A program made the position numbers and the translations under genes. The notes beneath the pieces were generated by a model. The model was not told the origin of the DNA, did no database searches, and saw only the letters and a list, made by a program, of their open reading frames with translations. From Bacteriovoracaceae bacterium (lineage in GTDB: Bacteria; Bdellovibrionota; Bacteriovoracia; Bacteriovoracales; Bacteriovoracaceae), in contig JAEUWD010000038.1 in assembly GCA_016786485.1 (NCBI GenBank), forward strand, positions 1 through 49,430: a DNA stretch of 49,430 nt, in the 5' to 3' direction. The stretch's first letter is position 1. Every line of letters begins with the position of its first letter. Shown here piece after piece: positions 8,469 to 17,336 of this stretch.

Positions 8469-9382
8469 TATTCCTTATAAAAATTAACCTGATTTCTACC
8501 ATTTTCCTTTGATTTGTAAACAGCCGAGTCGGCACGTTTGAAAAGATCCACACCTGTTGTAATACCTTCGCGATAGTCCGCAATACCAATCGAAGCACTG
8601 ACCGGAAGACGCTTTTTATCGTAGGTAAAAGGATGAATTTCGACCATTTTACGAAGTCTTTCAGCAATTTCAAAACCTTGCTTCAGATTTGTTCCTGGCA
8701 ATAAAACTACGAATTCTTCACCGCCGTAACGAGCAAAGATATCGCCTTCACGAATACCATTTTTACGAAGGAGTGTGCCCATTTCTTTTAAAACATAATC
8801 CCCTGCGTCATGGCCAAAATTATCGTTCAATTTCTTGAAGTGATCGAGGTCGAAGATAATCAAAGTCAGTGGCTTTCCAGTAATTTTTGATTTCTTCACT
8901 TCTGTATCGAGTGCGCGATTAAAGTACATTTTATTATAACAACCGGTGAGGCCATCGGTGTTTGCTTGTAGATGAAGCTTATCGTAAGTCAGTCTTTCTG
9001 GATCACCTTTTGGAATAAACTTCAAAGTGACAGTTCCAATTTTTACGGAATCACCTTTCTGTAATTGAGTCAGTGTGGTGACTTTTTTGTTATTCACAAA
9101 AGTTCCATTGCTAGAACCAAGATCGACAATGGTCGTTTTATCAGCTTCGGTTAAATCAATTTGAAAATGTCGACGAGAGATACCATCGAAATCAAGTGCG
9201 ATATGATTATCAGGATTTCTACCAACATTAACCACACCATTCCCCAGATCGTAAATGGTTCCATTCAATTCGCCACCAACCACCACGAAACAAGCCGACT
9301 TGTTTGAAGCTTCATTTTCTGCACTTTTCAGAGCGGATTGTATATCTTTAAGGACGATGGTGGTGTTGTCATTCGATGACAT
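8468..9382 (-). CDS. FHA-GGDEF diguanylate cyclase, DgcB-like
   Basis: 304 residues. An FHA domain (about 30-125) has GRNPDNH with Arg55, SRRH (69-72) and DLGSSNGTFVN (87-97), the full phosphothreonine-binding set. The GGDEF domain (about 140-304) has the metal Asp pair in FDLDHFKKLNDNFGHD (177-192), an active-site GGEEF (220-224) and an intact inhibitory RxxD site, REGD (211-214). It should make c-di-GMP under control of a phosphoprotein and be product inhibited. Bdellovibrio DgcB has the same order and is needed for prey invasion; orthology here is inference from architecture. The N-terminal tail contains Thr7-Thr8, a possible phospho-ligand for its own FHA domain, as reported for DgcB. Good ribosome site GGAG before the ATG. 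Confidence 0.93.
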   Translation of the reverse strand: MSSNDNTTIVLKDIQSALKSAENEASNKSACFVVVGGELNGTIYDLGNGVVNVGRNPDNHIALDFDGISRRHFQIDLTEADKTTIVDLGSSNGTFVNNKKVTTLTQLQKGDSVKIGTVTLKFIPKGDPERLTYDKLHLQANTDGLTGCYNKMYFNRALDTEVKKSKITGKPLTLIIFDLDHFKKLNDNFGHDAGDYVLKEMGTLLRKNGIREGDIFARYGGEEFVVLLPGTNLKQGFEIAERLRKMVEIHPFTYDKKRLPVSASIGIADYREGITTGVDLFKRADSAVYKSKENGRNQVNFYKE

Positions 9383-9402
9383 ATTTTCTCCAAGTTCAAA
9401 TC

Positions 9403-9431
9403 ATTTTATCGAGAATACGGATAAAGTTCAA
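9403..9431 (-). promoter_or_regulatory. Candidate promoter of dgcB-like-mutL-miaA
   Basis: On the minus strand TTGAAC (9426-9431) and TAAAAT (9403-9408) are 17 bases apart, in the 63-base gap after pgi. The predicted start near 9396 leaves a short leader with a GGAG ribosome site. The octamer AAGTTCAA occurs at 9424-9431 over the -35 and again at 9392-9399 at the transcript start. Confidence 0.5.
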
Positions 9432-9445
9432 TAGAGTTAAAAGCG

Positions 9446-10663
9446 TTAGCGCCGAGAGTTATTTAACCATTCCCAAGCGTACTTTTTGCTGGCCTCAACT
9501 CCTGGTTGATTAAACGGGTCAATTTCTAGTAATTGGCCGTTAATAGTAGTTAAGCATTCAAACCAGAAGATAAGTGAACCCAAATTAAATTCATCAAGCT
9601 TTTCTAGCTGCATATGAATGAGGGGACGGTTCTTTTCTTGCAGTGATTTAAGTGTCCCTGCGAAAGCGGCTTGGTAAAGTTGATTGAGTGAATAGCTTCC
9701 AAGTTGCTGACTTTTTTCAGTTGGGAAAGGCGAAGTTAATTTTAAATCAGTTGGACGGTTTAAAATATCGATGAAAAGATAACTTTTGTTATCCGGACCT
9801 TCGGCGAAGAGTTGTAAAACCGAATGTTGATCAGTTGTCCCGACAGCGGTTACTGGAGTAAAACCTTTTTGTTTTTTTCCTAAACTTTCTGCCCAAAGTT
9901 GAACAAACCATTCATTGAATGTTTTCAATTTATTTGAATAGTTCATTATTACGGTTTGGTTTCTTTGCTCTAAGTAATTTTGGTGTAAAAAAGTAGCGAC
10001 TTGGAAAATAGGTGCTTTTTCTTTTTTATTCGAAATAATTTCGGCCAGTTCTTGTGCCCCTTGCAGTAATTGTTTTAAATCAAGACCGGCCAAGGCGGCT
10101 GGGAAAAGGCCTACGTGACTTAGCACGCTGAAACGCCCGCCGATATTAAGCGGTATTTCTAAATGTGGAATTTTATATTGAGTCGCAATTTTAAATAAAT
10201 CACCCTGGTTTTTTTCAGAACAAAAAACAAAATGTTTAGCTAAATCACTTAAGCTAAATTTCTGTTTCAGGAATTCATTGGTAATGATGTTAAGTACGGC
10301 CAGCGTTTCAGGTGTCGTGCCTGATTTTGAAACCACATAAAAAAGTGAATCTTCAAAATGAATATTAGCAACCACGTCGCTGATGCTTGTGCTATCAATA
10401 TTTTCGAGGAAGTAAAATTGGCGTGAATTTTTTTTAAGTGCATCCACTAGCATTTTCGGGCCAAGTGAACTACCGCCGATACCAATAAGGTAAATATTTT
10501 TTTTGTTTTTATAATTGGCCGCTAAATCTTGGCTTTCTTTGATATATGTTTTATTGGCGGGCAAATGGAAAAAACCAATCTCGGCAGAATTAACAGTGGT
10601 CGAAAACTTTTTATAAAGCTCGGCATTAACACCAAAATTTAATTCTGATTTTAAATTTAACAT
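9446..10663 (-). CDS. pgi: Glucose-6-phosphate isomerase, short form
   Basis: 405 residues; the usual enzyme has about 450-550. It interconverts glucose-6-phosphate and fructose-6-phosphate. The sugar-phosphate-binding stretch YVVSKSGTTPETLAV, the IGIGGSSLGP loop near residue 60 and ESLGKKQKGFTPVTAVGTTDQHS are all present, so the SIS double domain is intact and the shortening is at the ends. Its ATG overlaps the stop of the upstream acyl-CoA dehydrogenase by one base, so it is translated in the same minus-strand operon. A carbon-flow link with the fatty acid or leucine degradation genes upstream is plausible: the product acetyl-CoA would feed gluconeogenesis, where ppsR also acts. Confidence 0.93.
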   Translation of the reverse strand: MLNLKSELNFGVNAELYKKFSTTVNSAEIGFFHLPANKTYIKESQDLAANYKNKKNIYLIGIGGSSLGPKMLVDALKKNSRQFYFLENIDSTSISDVVANIHFEDSLFYVVSKSGTTPETLAVLNIITNEFLKQKFSLSDLAKHFVFCSEKNQGDLFKIATQYKIPHLEIPLNIGGRFSVLSHVGLFPAALAGLDLKQLLQGAQELAEIISNKKEKAPIFQVATFLHQNYLEQRNQTVIMNYSNKLKTFNEWFVQLWAESLGKKQKGFTPVTAVGTTDQHSVLQLFAEGPDNKSYLFIDILNRPTDLKLTSPFPTEKSQQLGSYSLNQLYQAAFAGTLKSLQEKNRPLIHMQLEKLDEFNLGSLIFWFECLTTINGQLLEIDPFNQPGVEASKKYAWEWLNNSRR

Positions 10664-11796
10664 TAATTAAATTCCTTCTTGAGTTCACGAGCGATAACGA
10701 CTCTTTGAATTTGATTAGTGCCTTCAACGATTTGCAGAACTTTCGCGTCTCGCATATAACGTTCAAGCGGATACTCGCTGGTATAACCAACGCCTCCTAA
10801 AATCTGAACAGCGTCAGTCGTAATTTTCATCGCCGTGTCTGTGGCCTTAAGTTTTGCCATGGCACAAAGTTTTGAATTTTTAATTTTGTTATCGTATTGC
10901 TCCGCTGCTTCTTTTACTAACAACCAGCTTGCGGTATTTTCGGTGGCCATGTCTGCCATCATAAATTGCAGACCTTGGAAATCAAAAATAGCTTGGTTAA
11001 ATTGTTTACGCTCAAGCGCGTATTGAATCGATTCTTCAATCGCTCGTTCACTTAAGCCACAGGCGATGGCGCCAATGGTAATGCGACCGCGATCGAGTCC
11101 CGACATTGCCGCTTTAAAACCTGTACCTTCTGTTCCACCAAGTAAATTTTCTTCTGGCACAAAACAGTTTTCAAAAATGACTTCGGCCGTAGCAGATGTC
11201 CGCCAGCCCATTTTCTTTTCTTTTTTCCCGACGCTAAAACCTTTCATATCATCGCGAACGATGAAAGCTGAAACGCCACTTGAGCCTTCGCCACCAGTGC
11301 GGGCCATAACTAAATAGGTTTTTGAATAACCCGCAGTTGAAATCCATAACTTACTACCGTTAAGGATGTAACCACCTTTGGTTTTCTTGGCTTGAGTTTT
11401 TAGGGAAGCAGCGTCTGAACCTGAATGTGACTCTGATAGGCAAAAAGAAGCAATTTCTTCACCTGAAGTAAGGGCAGGAAGATATTTTTGTTTTTGTGCC
11501 TCTGTTCCAAATTCATTTAAAATATTTTGTACCATAGTTGAAACCGAAAGTGTCACAGCGTACGGAACAGAATACTTTGCGATTTCATGCAGAACTAAAA
11601 TAAAATCTTGATAGGTGAGTTCGGCCCCACCAAATTTTTCAGGAAGCGGAATACCGCAAATCCCGTAATCACCAAAACCACGATAAATTTCAGGGCGAAA
11701 ACGATTTTTTTCATCATCTTCCTCCATGAATGGTTCGATTTTATCCAGGCAATATTTTTTTAATTGGTTTTTTAATTCCGTTTGCAATTCGTTCAT
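10663..11796 (-). CDS. Acyl-CoA dehydrogenase (short/branched-chain type)
   Basis: 377 residues, standard length. FAD-dependent enzyme that makes the 2,3-double bond in an acyl-CoA and passes electrons to electron-transfer flavoprotein. Family signatures: SESHSGSDAASL (121-132), WISTAGYSK (151-159), the DRGRITIGA helix (235-243), and the C-terminal QILGGVGYTSEYPLERYMRDAK. The catalytic base is the usual Glu358 in VEGTNQIQR, unlike its neighbour. This separates the two paralogues by mechanism: this one is of butyryl/isobutyryl-CoA type. It overlaps the next dehydrogenase by 4 bases. Exact substrate not determined. Confidence 0.92.
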   Translation of the reverse strand: MNELQTELKNQLKKYCLDKIEPFMEEDDEKNRFRPEIYRGFGDYGICGIPLPEKFGGAELTYQDFILVLHEIAKYSVPYAVTLSVSTMVQNILNEFGTEAQKQKYLPALTSGEEIASFCLSESHSGSDAASLKTQAKKTKGGYILNGSKLWISTAGYSKTYLVMARTGGEGSSGVSAFIVRDDMKGFSVGKKEKKMGWRTSATAEVIFENCFVPEENLLGGTEGTGFKAAMSGLDRGRITIGAIACGLSERAIEESIQYALERKQFNQAIFDFQGLQFMMADMATENTASWLLVKEAAEQYDNKIKNSKLCAMAKLKATDTAMKITTDAVQILGGVGYTSEYPLERYMRDAKVLQIVEGTNQIQRVVIARELKKEFN

Positions 11797-12938
11797 GTTC
11801 TTAGTGCATCCTTTAAGAGGTTTTTCGCGATAATCATAATCATGACTTCATTAGTACCAGCGCCGATTTCATTAAGTTTGTTATCTCTCATCATGCGTTC
11901 AAGTGGGAACTCTCGACTATAACCGTAACCACCATGTAATTGAATCGCGTCCAGTGCAATTTTGGTGGCTCGTTTTGGTAATTCCAATTTTACCATGGAA
12001 GCTAATACGTTATCTTTTTTGAAATGATCATATTCATAACAAACAGTGTATAAAAAGCGTCTTAGCATTTCGGTTTCACTCGCCATTTCTGCTACCATTT
12101 TTTGAATCATTTGGAAGTGCGCCAGATTTTTCCCAAACTGCTTACGTTCACCAGCGTACTTGATACATTGATCAACGCAAGCTTGTGCGATACCAAGCGA
12201 AATACCAGCGATAGTAATACGTTCCAATTCTAAGTTTTTCATCATGTGAATAGTTGATTCACCTTCGCCTCCCACACGTTGAGTTTCTGAAACTTTGCAG
12301 TTTTGAAAACTTAATTCACCGGTTGGAGAAGAGCGCATTCCCATTTTATGAATTTCTTTTGAAACGCTAAAGCCAGGTGTGCCTTTTTCGACGATGAAAG
12401 TTGTGAGGTCATTTTTTTCTGTACCGGTTCGAGTATAGAGATAAACCACGTCAGCATATTGTGCGTTGGTGATCCACATTTTATTACCGTTGATCAAGTA
12501 ACCATCTTTCGCTTTGGTCGCCTTACATTGCATACCAACCGCATCAGAACCAAAACCTGGTTCACTCATTCCCATGCAACCAATATGTTCACCAGAAATG
12601 AGTTTCGGTAGGTATTTTTCTTTTTGAATATCTGAAGCGTTTGAATTGATATTATTCACACACAAGATAGTATGGGCCAAATAACTTAATGTTGAACCGG
12701 CACAAGCTTTTCCAAATTCTTCCATCACGATAGTCGCGGCGGTAGCACCTAGGCCCGCACCACCGTAATCGGGTGAAGAAGTAATACCCAGTAAACCGAG
12801 TTCACCCATTTTTTTGAAGGCATCTAAGTTAAAAGTTTCTTCGTTGTCATGATGTTCGGCTTTGGGTGCTAATTCTTTCTTAGCAAAGTCACGACACACT
12901 TTTTGGATCTGCTTTTCCTCGTCTGAAAAAAACCACAT
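11793..12938 (-). CDS. Acyl-CoA dehydrogenase, isovaleryl-CoA dehydrogenase-like
   Basis: 381 residues. First gene of the minus-strand operon, with a GAGG ribosome site before the ATG. Signatures: MSEPGFGSDAVGM (124-136), MWITNAQYAD (154-163) and QLHGGYGYSREFPLERMMRD. The residue normally serving as base before GTNE is Ala360 (IGAGTNE), whereas Glu239 lies in NLELERITIAG. This is the arrangement of isovaleryl-CoA dehydrogenase, where the base has moved to that helix. The enzyme would therefore act in leucine breakdown, producing 3-methylcrotonyl-CoA. Other leucine pathway genes such as the carboxylase are not in the window. Confidence 0.9.
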   Translation of the reverse strand: MWFFSDEEKQIQKVCRDFAKKELAPKAEHHDNEETFNLDAFKKMGELGLLGITSSPDYGGAGLGATAATIVMEEFGKACAGSTLSYLAHTILCVNNINSNASDIQKEKYLPKLISGEHIGCMGMSEPGFGSDAVGMQCKATKAKDGYLINGNKMWITNAQYADVVYLYTRTGTEKNDLTTFIVEKGTPGFSVSKEIHKMGMRSSPTGELSFQNCKVSETQRVGGEGESTIHMMKNLELERITIAGISLGIAQACVDQCIKYAGERKQFGKNLAHFQMIQKMVAEMASETEMLRRFLYTVCYEYDHFKKDNVLASMVKLELPKRATKIALDAIQLHGGYGYSREFPLERMMRDNKLNEIGAGTNEVMIMIIAKNLLKDALRT

Positions 12939-13105
12939 AAAAAACCTCGGGTATTATTGAAAATTAGTGGTTAGAATTTACAGTGCTTTGCGCCCTTTGA
13001 CATGACACAGGATGACCATAATGAAGAATTTCTGTGCGATCTGTTAAAATGTCTTAACGGACCCATTTTTTTGGCATAAATTTATGGGTAGGTAGGCTAA
13101 CAAGG

Positions 13106-14806
13106 ATGTCGCCATTGTCACTCACTTACCCTGAAGAACGAGCATTTGATTCAAGTATCCCCTCAGAGAATTGGTTTTTTTACTGGAAAACCTCACCAAC
13201 TTTGTGGGAAGCCAAGCTGAATTATTTTCCTGACAATTTCCCGATTTTTATCCCAGTTTTCTGGGGTTTACATGCTCAAGCCAATGGTTCTTATGAGTTT
13301 ACCGATCATACGCCTGAAACCAATTTATTAAAACTTTCTCAGTTAGCTAAAAGCTTGAATAAGAATTTGGTCTTCTTGGTACCTTTAGGTCCAATGCCTT
13401 TCCTCGTGAATGGCGGTTTACCGTCGTTTCTCGCCCGAAAACTGGCACATTTTGAGAATGGTTTGGTCATGAGCGTGATCAATTTCGAAAGAAAAATTAA
13501 TAAGATTTACTCATACCTCGAGCGTGATGTGCTGCTTGAGTACCAACGTTTTACTCGAAGTTTTGGCGAGTTTTTAAAGCACCATGAGCTTAACTCTGAT
13601 GTTTATGGTTTTGAGTCAGGCAAAATTCTAAGTAATGGATTATTTAAATCTTACTTGGAAGATTATTCACCTTCATTTGTAAAATATTACAATTTCTATA
13701 AGCAAAAAAATGCGGAAGTTAAGACGACTGAGAACGAATTCCGCAACATGATTAATAATATGTACGTGGCAACTGCCCGAGACAATATTGCGAAAAACTG
13801 GGTCGGAGAACTGAAGGTTTCTTTCCTTGGTGGTTCGGTGGAAGATTTGTTTTTACGAAGTGAGGACAACGAAGATATCGAAAATTATTTCACTGAGCTT
13901 TTTGATAGTTATACCAATCTTGTTATTCCAAGTTCTTTGTTATTACCTCCAAGTGATACCAAAAAAGTGGTTGATCGCTGTATCAACGAAATGACTAATC
14001 GAAGGTACCTGATGGAGTGTATGCACAAGGCAAGTTATCAAGAAGAAAACTTCGAATTAACACCGTTGAATTTCTTTAATGTTATTCACGATAATTCAAA
14101 TGGTTTCTTAGAGCAAAGTGGCTTGATGGCCTACTTAGAATCAAACTTTAAGTGGTGTTATAACTTTACCAATATCAATATGCTAGAAAATCAAAATGAC
14201 TTTCATGAGAGAATCACTTTGATCAATGGTCAGGCGATTGATGCGACTAATTTCACTAAGTTAATTAATTATTTCTTGGCCGGAAATAAAATTATTCTCG
14301 ATACTCAGTATTTAGATGAAAACCTTTTAAAGAAACTTGAATACTTCGCGCTTGAAAATAATCTTGAAACACAAAATATTCTTCTGCATACCAAGCTAAC
14401 TTATTACAAGCTTCAAGCAGGCGAGATAATTCTTTATAATTCAGAGTCACTCAAGGCAAAAAATCATTCAACTCAGAATGAGTTTTGGAAAAAAATGATC
14501 AATTATTTTGATCTTCACCATCTCGATATCCAAGAAGATAATAAAAACCCTTTGGTTTATTTCTGGCGTCGTCGTGATGTGACTAATCGTGAGTTGAACT
14601 TCCAAGAAATTCGTCGCGTTTCTATTTTTAATAATTCGCACGTAAAAAAATCATGTGTGCTTAATTTTCCTGATAACTTTGCTGTACAAAAAATCTTAGA
14701 TGAAACAGGTGTGAAGCTTCAGCACGAAGGGAAAAATATGAAGATTGAATTTAAACCTTACGCTAAAGTGGCGATCGAATTTGGATTTTATAATGAAAGA
14801 AACTAA
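13106..14806 (+). CDS. Unknown protein, resembling a clan-A glycoside hydrolase barrel
   Basis: 566 residues without signal peptide or membrane segment. The first 120 residues follow the beginning of GH35/GH42-type beta-galactosidases: Trp-rich opening, FPIFIPVFWGLHA (45-57), GSYEFTDHT (61-69), then LVFLVPLGPMPFLVNGGLP (88-106), which recalls the R-x-GPY...GGLP-x-WL stretch of GH35. I could not place both catalytic glutamates, so activity is doubtful; later parts are unrecognised. It has its own 167-base upstream gap shared with the divergent dehydrogenase operon. The ribosome site is unclear: AAGG is immediately next to the ATG. The 137-residue gene behind it overlaps by 14 bases and is likely a partner. 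Function unknown. Confidence 0.6.
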   Translation: MSPLSLTYPEERAFDSSIPSENWFFYWKTSPTLWEAKLNYFPDNFPIFIPVFWGLHAQANGSYEFTDHTPETNLLKLSQLAKSLNKNLVFLVPLGPMPFLVNGGLPSFLARKLAHFENGLVMSVINFERKINKIYSYLERDVLLEYQRFTRSFGEFLKHHELNSDVYGFESGKILSNGLFKSYLEDYSPSFVKYYNFYKQKNAEVKTTENEFRNMINNMYVATARDNIAKNWVGELKVSFLGGSVEDLFLRSEDNEDIENYFTELFDSYTNLVIPSSLLLPPSDTKKVVDRCINEMTNRRYLMECMHKASYQEENFELTPLNFFNVIHDNSNGFLEQSGLMAYLESNFKWCYNFTNINMLENQNDFHERITLINGQAIDATNFTKLINYFLAGNKIILDTQYLDENLLKKLEYFALENNLETQNILLHTKLTYYKLQAGEIILYNSESLKAKNHSTQNEFWKKMINYFDLHHLDIQEDNKNPLVYFWRRRDVTNRELNFQEIRRVSIFNNSHVKKSCVLNFPDNFAVQKILDETGVKLQHEGKNMKIEFKPYAKVAIEFGFYNERN

Positions 14807-15206
14807 TTTATTAAAGATTATTTATTCTTATCGCGTTTTTGTGGACCAAGATGGACTTGAGCGACCTATTTTTGAAGTGGTGAGTATTCTCGATCATAAA
14901 GGGCAGACCCTGACAGAGCAAATTCAGTACAACTTACTTGAGCAAAGTTCGTCAGAACGTCGTACTTTTAAATTTGAAGACATCGAGCTTTTAAAATCTT
15001 ATTTCATTGATAATGCGGAGACTTTGAAAGTTTCAAAAATATATTTCTTAAATATTTTTGATCTGAACTATGCTCTAGAAAATTCCAGCGATATTTCTGA
15101 CCTGGCAAAATATTGGCAACAGTATTCTAGCGTTTGGGAAAAACAAAACTACATCAGCAAAGATAAATTTTCATTAAAAGATTTTTTCAGCGGACCGACC
15201 GCTTAG
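14793..15206 (+). CDS. Small conserved-looking partner protein, unknown
   Basis: 137 residues starting MKETNLLKIIYSYRVFVD. I prefer the ATG at 14793 to one 48 bases upstream because the shorter form overlaps the 566-residue gene by only 14 bases and begins with a natural beta strand. It is acidic, with a predicted alternation of strands and helices and no known motif. The overlap suggests translational coupling and therefore a shared role with the glycosidase-fold protein. The stop overlaps that of the convergent secreted-protein gene by the four bases TTAG. Function unknown. Confidence 0.6.
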   Translation: MKETNLLKIIYSYRVFVDQDGLERPIFEVVSILDHKGQTLTEQIQYNLLEQSSSERRTFKFEDIELLKSYFIDNAETLKVSKIYFLNIFDLNYALENSSDISDLAKYWQQYSSVWEKQNYISKDKFSLKDFFSGPTA

Positions 15207-16132
15207 ATACACTGAGCTTGATCACAGAGACAAAGTCGATGAGCCGCGTTTGGTAACTTTGTCATTTCCATTTTACGATTTAGACGCTGAAACCATCGAT
15301 GCTTGGTAAAGCTAAAGATGGCCTTAGATTCGATGCCACTTGAGACACTATTGTCGGCCAGCCAAAAAGTTTGGTCTTCGAGATGATAACGTAGTTCAGT
15401 TTCATAAAGGGTGTCGTAGTTTTTTTCTATTTCATCAAATGTTGGCTCTCGCCAGTCAGGTCCAAAGATAGCTGAGCAGGTAAAGAGATCATCTGGGTCA
15501 TCTATTTTTTTTATAATAAGTTTACTTCCATCATTTTGTTTTTTCGAATTATAAGCCACTTTTGCCCAATGAATCCGACTGTTAGGATTTCCTGTGACAA
15601 CTAATTGTCGATATGTACCTTCGAAGGCACTCGATCTTAAGGTGCTGAAAAAGCCTGATAGTTTATTTTCCTCTTTTAGCTGAAGTGATTTTTCCCAGAA
15701 AAATTCATGTAATTTTTCACTTAAGTTTTCTGTTTGACTGAGAAGATTCGCCTCGAAGGCTTGATACTCGGGAGTATTTTTGTATTCTTTTTTAAGATAA
15801 GTACTCCAGCTGCCTTTAATATCGACAGATGCTTCCGGGATAACAGTTTTCATGAAGTAATTATTTTCGTCGAGGTAATTTTGAAATTCTCTTAAGCTTA
15901 CTTTGGTTACAACTCGACATTCTTCAAGGTTTTTTATTTCAGAAGCTTTACTACGATCGATGCAGATTCGCTGGACGATTTGACCGCCTTGCACATAATA
16001 AAAGCGGATTTTAAATGGCTCTACGAAATTACCAAAATGCGGATGTTCTAAGGCGATACCCTTAGGCGGGAGAAAGCCGTAAGCTTGCCCACAAAGTAAT
16101 ACTGCGAGAGTGGCTAATCGCATTAAGTTCAT
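15203..16132 (-). CDS. Secreted protein with DUF1566-like C-terminus
   Basis: 309 residues if started at the ATG at 16130-16132, which gives a proper signal peptide (MNLMRLATLAVLLCGQAYG). The open frame extends 67 codons further upstream but that part overlaps rlmN on the other strand and would hide the signal, so I reject it. The last 110 residues run CSAIFGPDWREPTFDEIE, FWLADNS and a tail with paired cysteines (CLCDQAQC); the W-R-x-P-T-x-x-E plus FWL pattern resembles DUF1566 / FGE-type lectin-like folds found in secreted proteins. An exported, disulfide-bonded protein is likely. Role unknown. Confidence 0.68.
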   Translation of the reverse strand: MNLMRLATLAVLLCGQAYGFLPPKGIALEHPHFGNFVEPFKIRFYYVQGGQIVQRICIDRSKASEIKNLEECRVVTKVSLREFQNYLDENNYFMKTVIPEASVDIKGSWSTYLKKEYKNTPEYQAFEANLLSQTENLSEKLHEFFWEKSLQLKEENKLSGFFSTLRSSAFEGTYRQLVVTGNPNSRIHWAKVAYNSKKQNDGSKLIIKKIDDPDDLFTCSAIFGPDWREPTFDEIEKNYDTLYETELRYHLEDQTFWLADNSVSSGIESKAIFSFTKHRWFQRLNRKMEMTKLPNAAHRLCLCDQAQCI

Positions 16133-16262
16133 GAAATTGTTATAGGCTGCATTCCAAAAAAAATCAATTCGCAACTGGTAAATTGAAAATGTGCAAGGCC
16201 TTACTGTAAATTTTACAGGTTCATGAGGCGCAAATACGCGCAATGTGTTATTAAAGAGGTCC

Positions 16263-17336
16263 ATGAAAAATTCATTTTTTACATACACCCTAAGCAGCTT
16301 CGAGACGGCGGTCAAAGACCTCGGTGTGGCCAAGTTTACGGCAAAGCAAATCTATCAGTGGATTTACCAAAAACATGAAAGAAATCCAGAAGCTTGGACC
16401 AATATCTCTAAGAAAAATCGCGACCTCATTACAGAGCATTTTGATTTTTCGATCCCACAAATTGTTTGGAATGGTTTGAGTAAAGATGGAACTCGAAAAT
16501 TTTTAGTTAAAATGCAGGATGGAAATACGGTTGAAACGGTAGCGATCGCAGCGAAGGAAAGATTAACACTTTGTATTTCTTCTCAAGTCGGCTGTGCGAT
16601 CGGATGTACTTTTTGTCATACCGGAACACAAGGACTGAAACGTCACTTAAAGCCGAATGAAATCATTGGTCAGTTTTATACTGTGACAGAGTTTTTAAAT
16701 ACCAATGATCCTGAAGGTCAAAAATTAACCAATATCGTTTATATGGGTCAAGGTGAGCCACTCCATAATTATGAAAATGTGAAATTGGCGACTGAGATTT
16801 TTCTCGAACCTCATGGCTTTGCTTTAAGCCAGCGAAAGATTACGCTTTCAACTTCAGGCCTTGTTCCGCAGATTGAAAAACTAGGTGAGTTTCCGCCAGT
16901 GAATATTGCGATTTCTCTTCACTCAGCAAAGAACAATGTTCGTACTGAATTGATGCCGATTAATAAGGTTTACGACCTTGAACGATTGTTCCAAGCCATT
17001 CGTACCATTCCGTTAAAATCACATCGTCGTATCACGTATGAATATTTATTGATTGATGGTTTGAATGATACGCCAGAAGATGTCATTGCTTTAAGCCAAT
17101 TGTTAAAGCGAAAAGAATCAAAAATTAATCTTATCCCATTCAATGAATATCCAGGTTCAAATTACAAACGGCCATCGAATGAAAAAGTTTTATGGTTTAT
17201 GGATCAGTTAATTCAAAGAGGTTTCACTTGCACCATTCGTGCAACGAAAGGCCACGATATTCTAGCGGCATGTGGTCAGCTAAAAACGCAAGTGGAGAAA
17301 GTGAATCTTTGGAATGAAACGTCCCTAAGTCTTTAG
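16263..17336 (+). CDS. rlmN: Dual-specificity 23S rRNA/tRNA adenine C2-methyltransferase
   Basis: 357 residues from the ATG at 16263, preceded by AAGAGG at 16253-16258; a GTG 18 bases upstream is less likely. RlmN is a radical SAM enzyme that methylates C2 of A2503 in 23S rRNA and A37 in some tRNAs. The cluster motif CAIGCTFC gives Cys111, Cys115 and Cys118, and the methyl-carrying cysteine is Cys337 in ILAACGQL. Family blocks VYMGQGEPLHNY, KITLSTSGLVP and INLIPFNEYPGS are present. Single gene, divergent from the secreted protein and convergent with a small secreted protein whose stop it overlaps by TTAG. Confidence 0.96.
   Translation: MKNSFFTYTLSSFETAVKDLGVAKFTAKQIYQWIYQKHERNPEAWTNISKKNRDLITEHFDFSIPQIVWNGLSKDGTRKFLVKMQDGNTVETVAIAAKERLTLCISSQVGCAIGCTFCHTGTQGLKRHLKPNEIIGQFYTVTEFLNTNDPEGQKLTNIVYMGQGEPLHNYENVKLATEIFLEPHGFALSQRKITLSTSGLVPQIEKLGEFPPVNIAISLHSAKNNVRTELMPINKVYDLERLFQAIRTIPLKSHRRITYEYLLIDGLNDTPEDVIALSQLLKRKESKINLIPFNEYPGSNYKRPSNEKVLWFMDQLIQRGFTCTIRATKGHDILAACGQLKTQVEKVNLWNETSLSL

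Noticed and set aside
12997-13022. TTGACA followed by CATAAT upstream of the glycosidase-fold gene
   Set aside because: The spacer is only 14 bases, too short for a normal promoter, and no alternative -10 is convincing.
14745-14792. Longer start for the 137-residue gene
   Set aside because: Would overlap the preceding gene by 62 bases; the ATG at 14793 is more natural.
16133-16333. Upstream extension of the secreted-protein gene on the minus strand
   Set aside because: It overlaps the start of rlmN and pushes a clear signal peptide into the interior of the protein.
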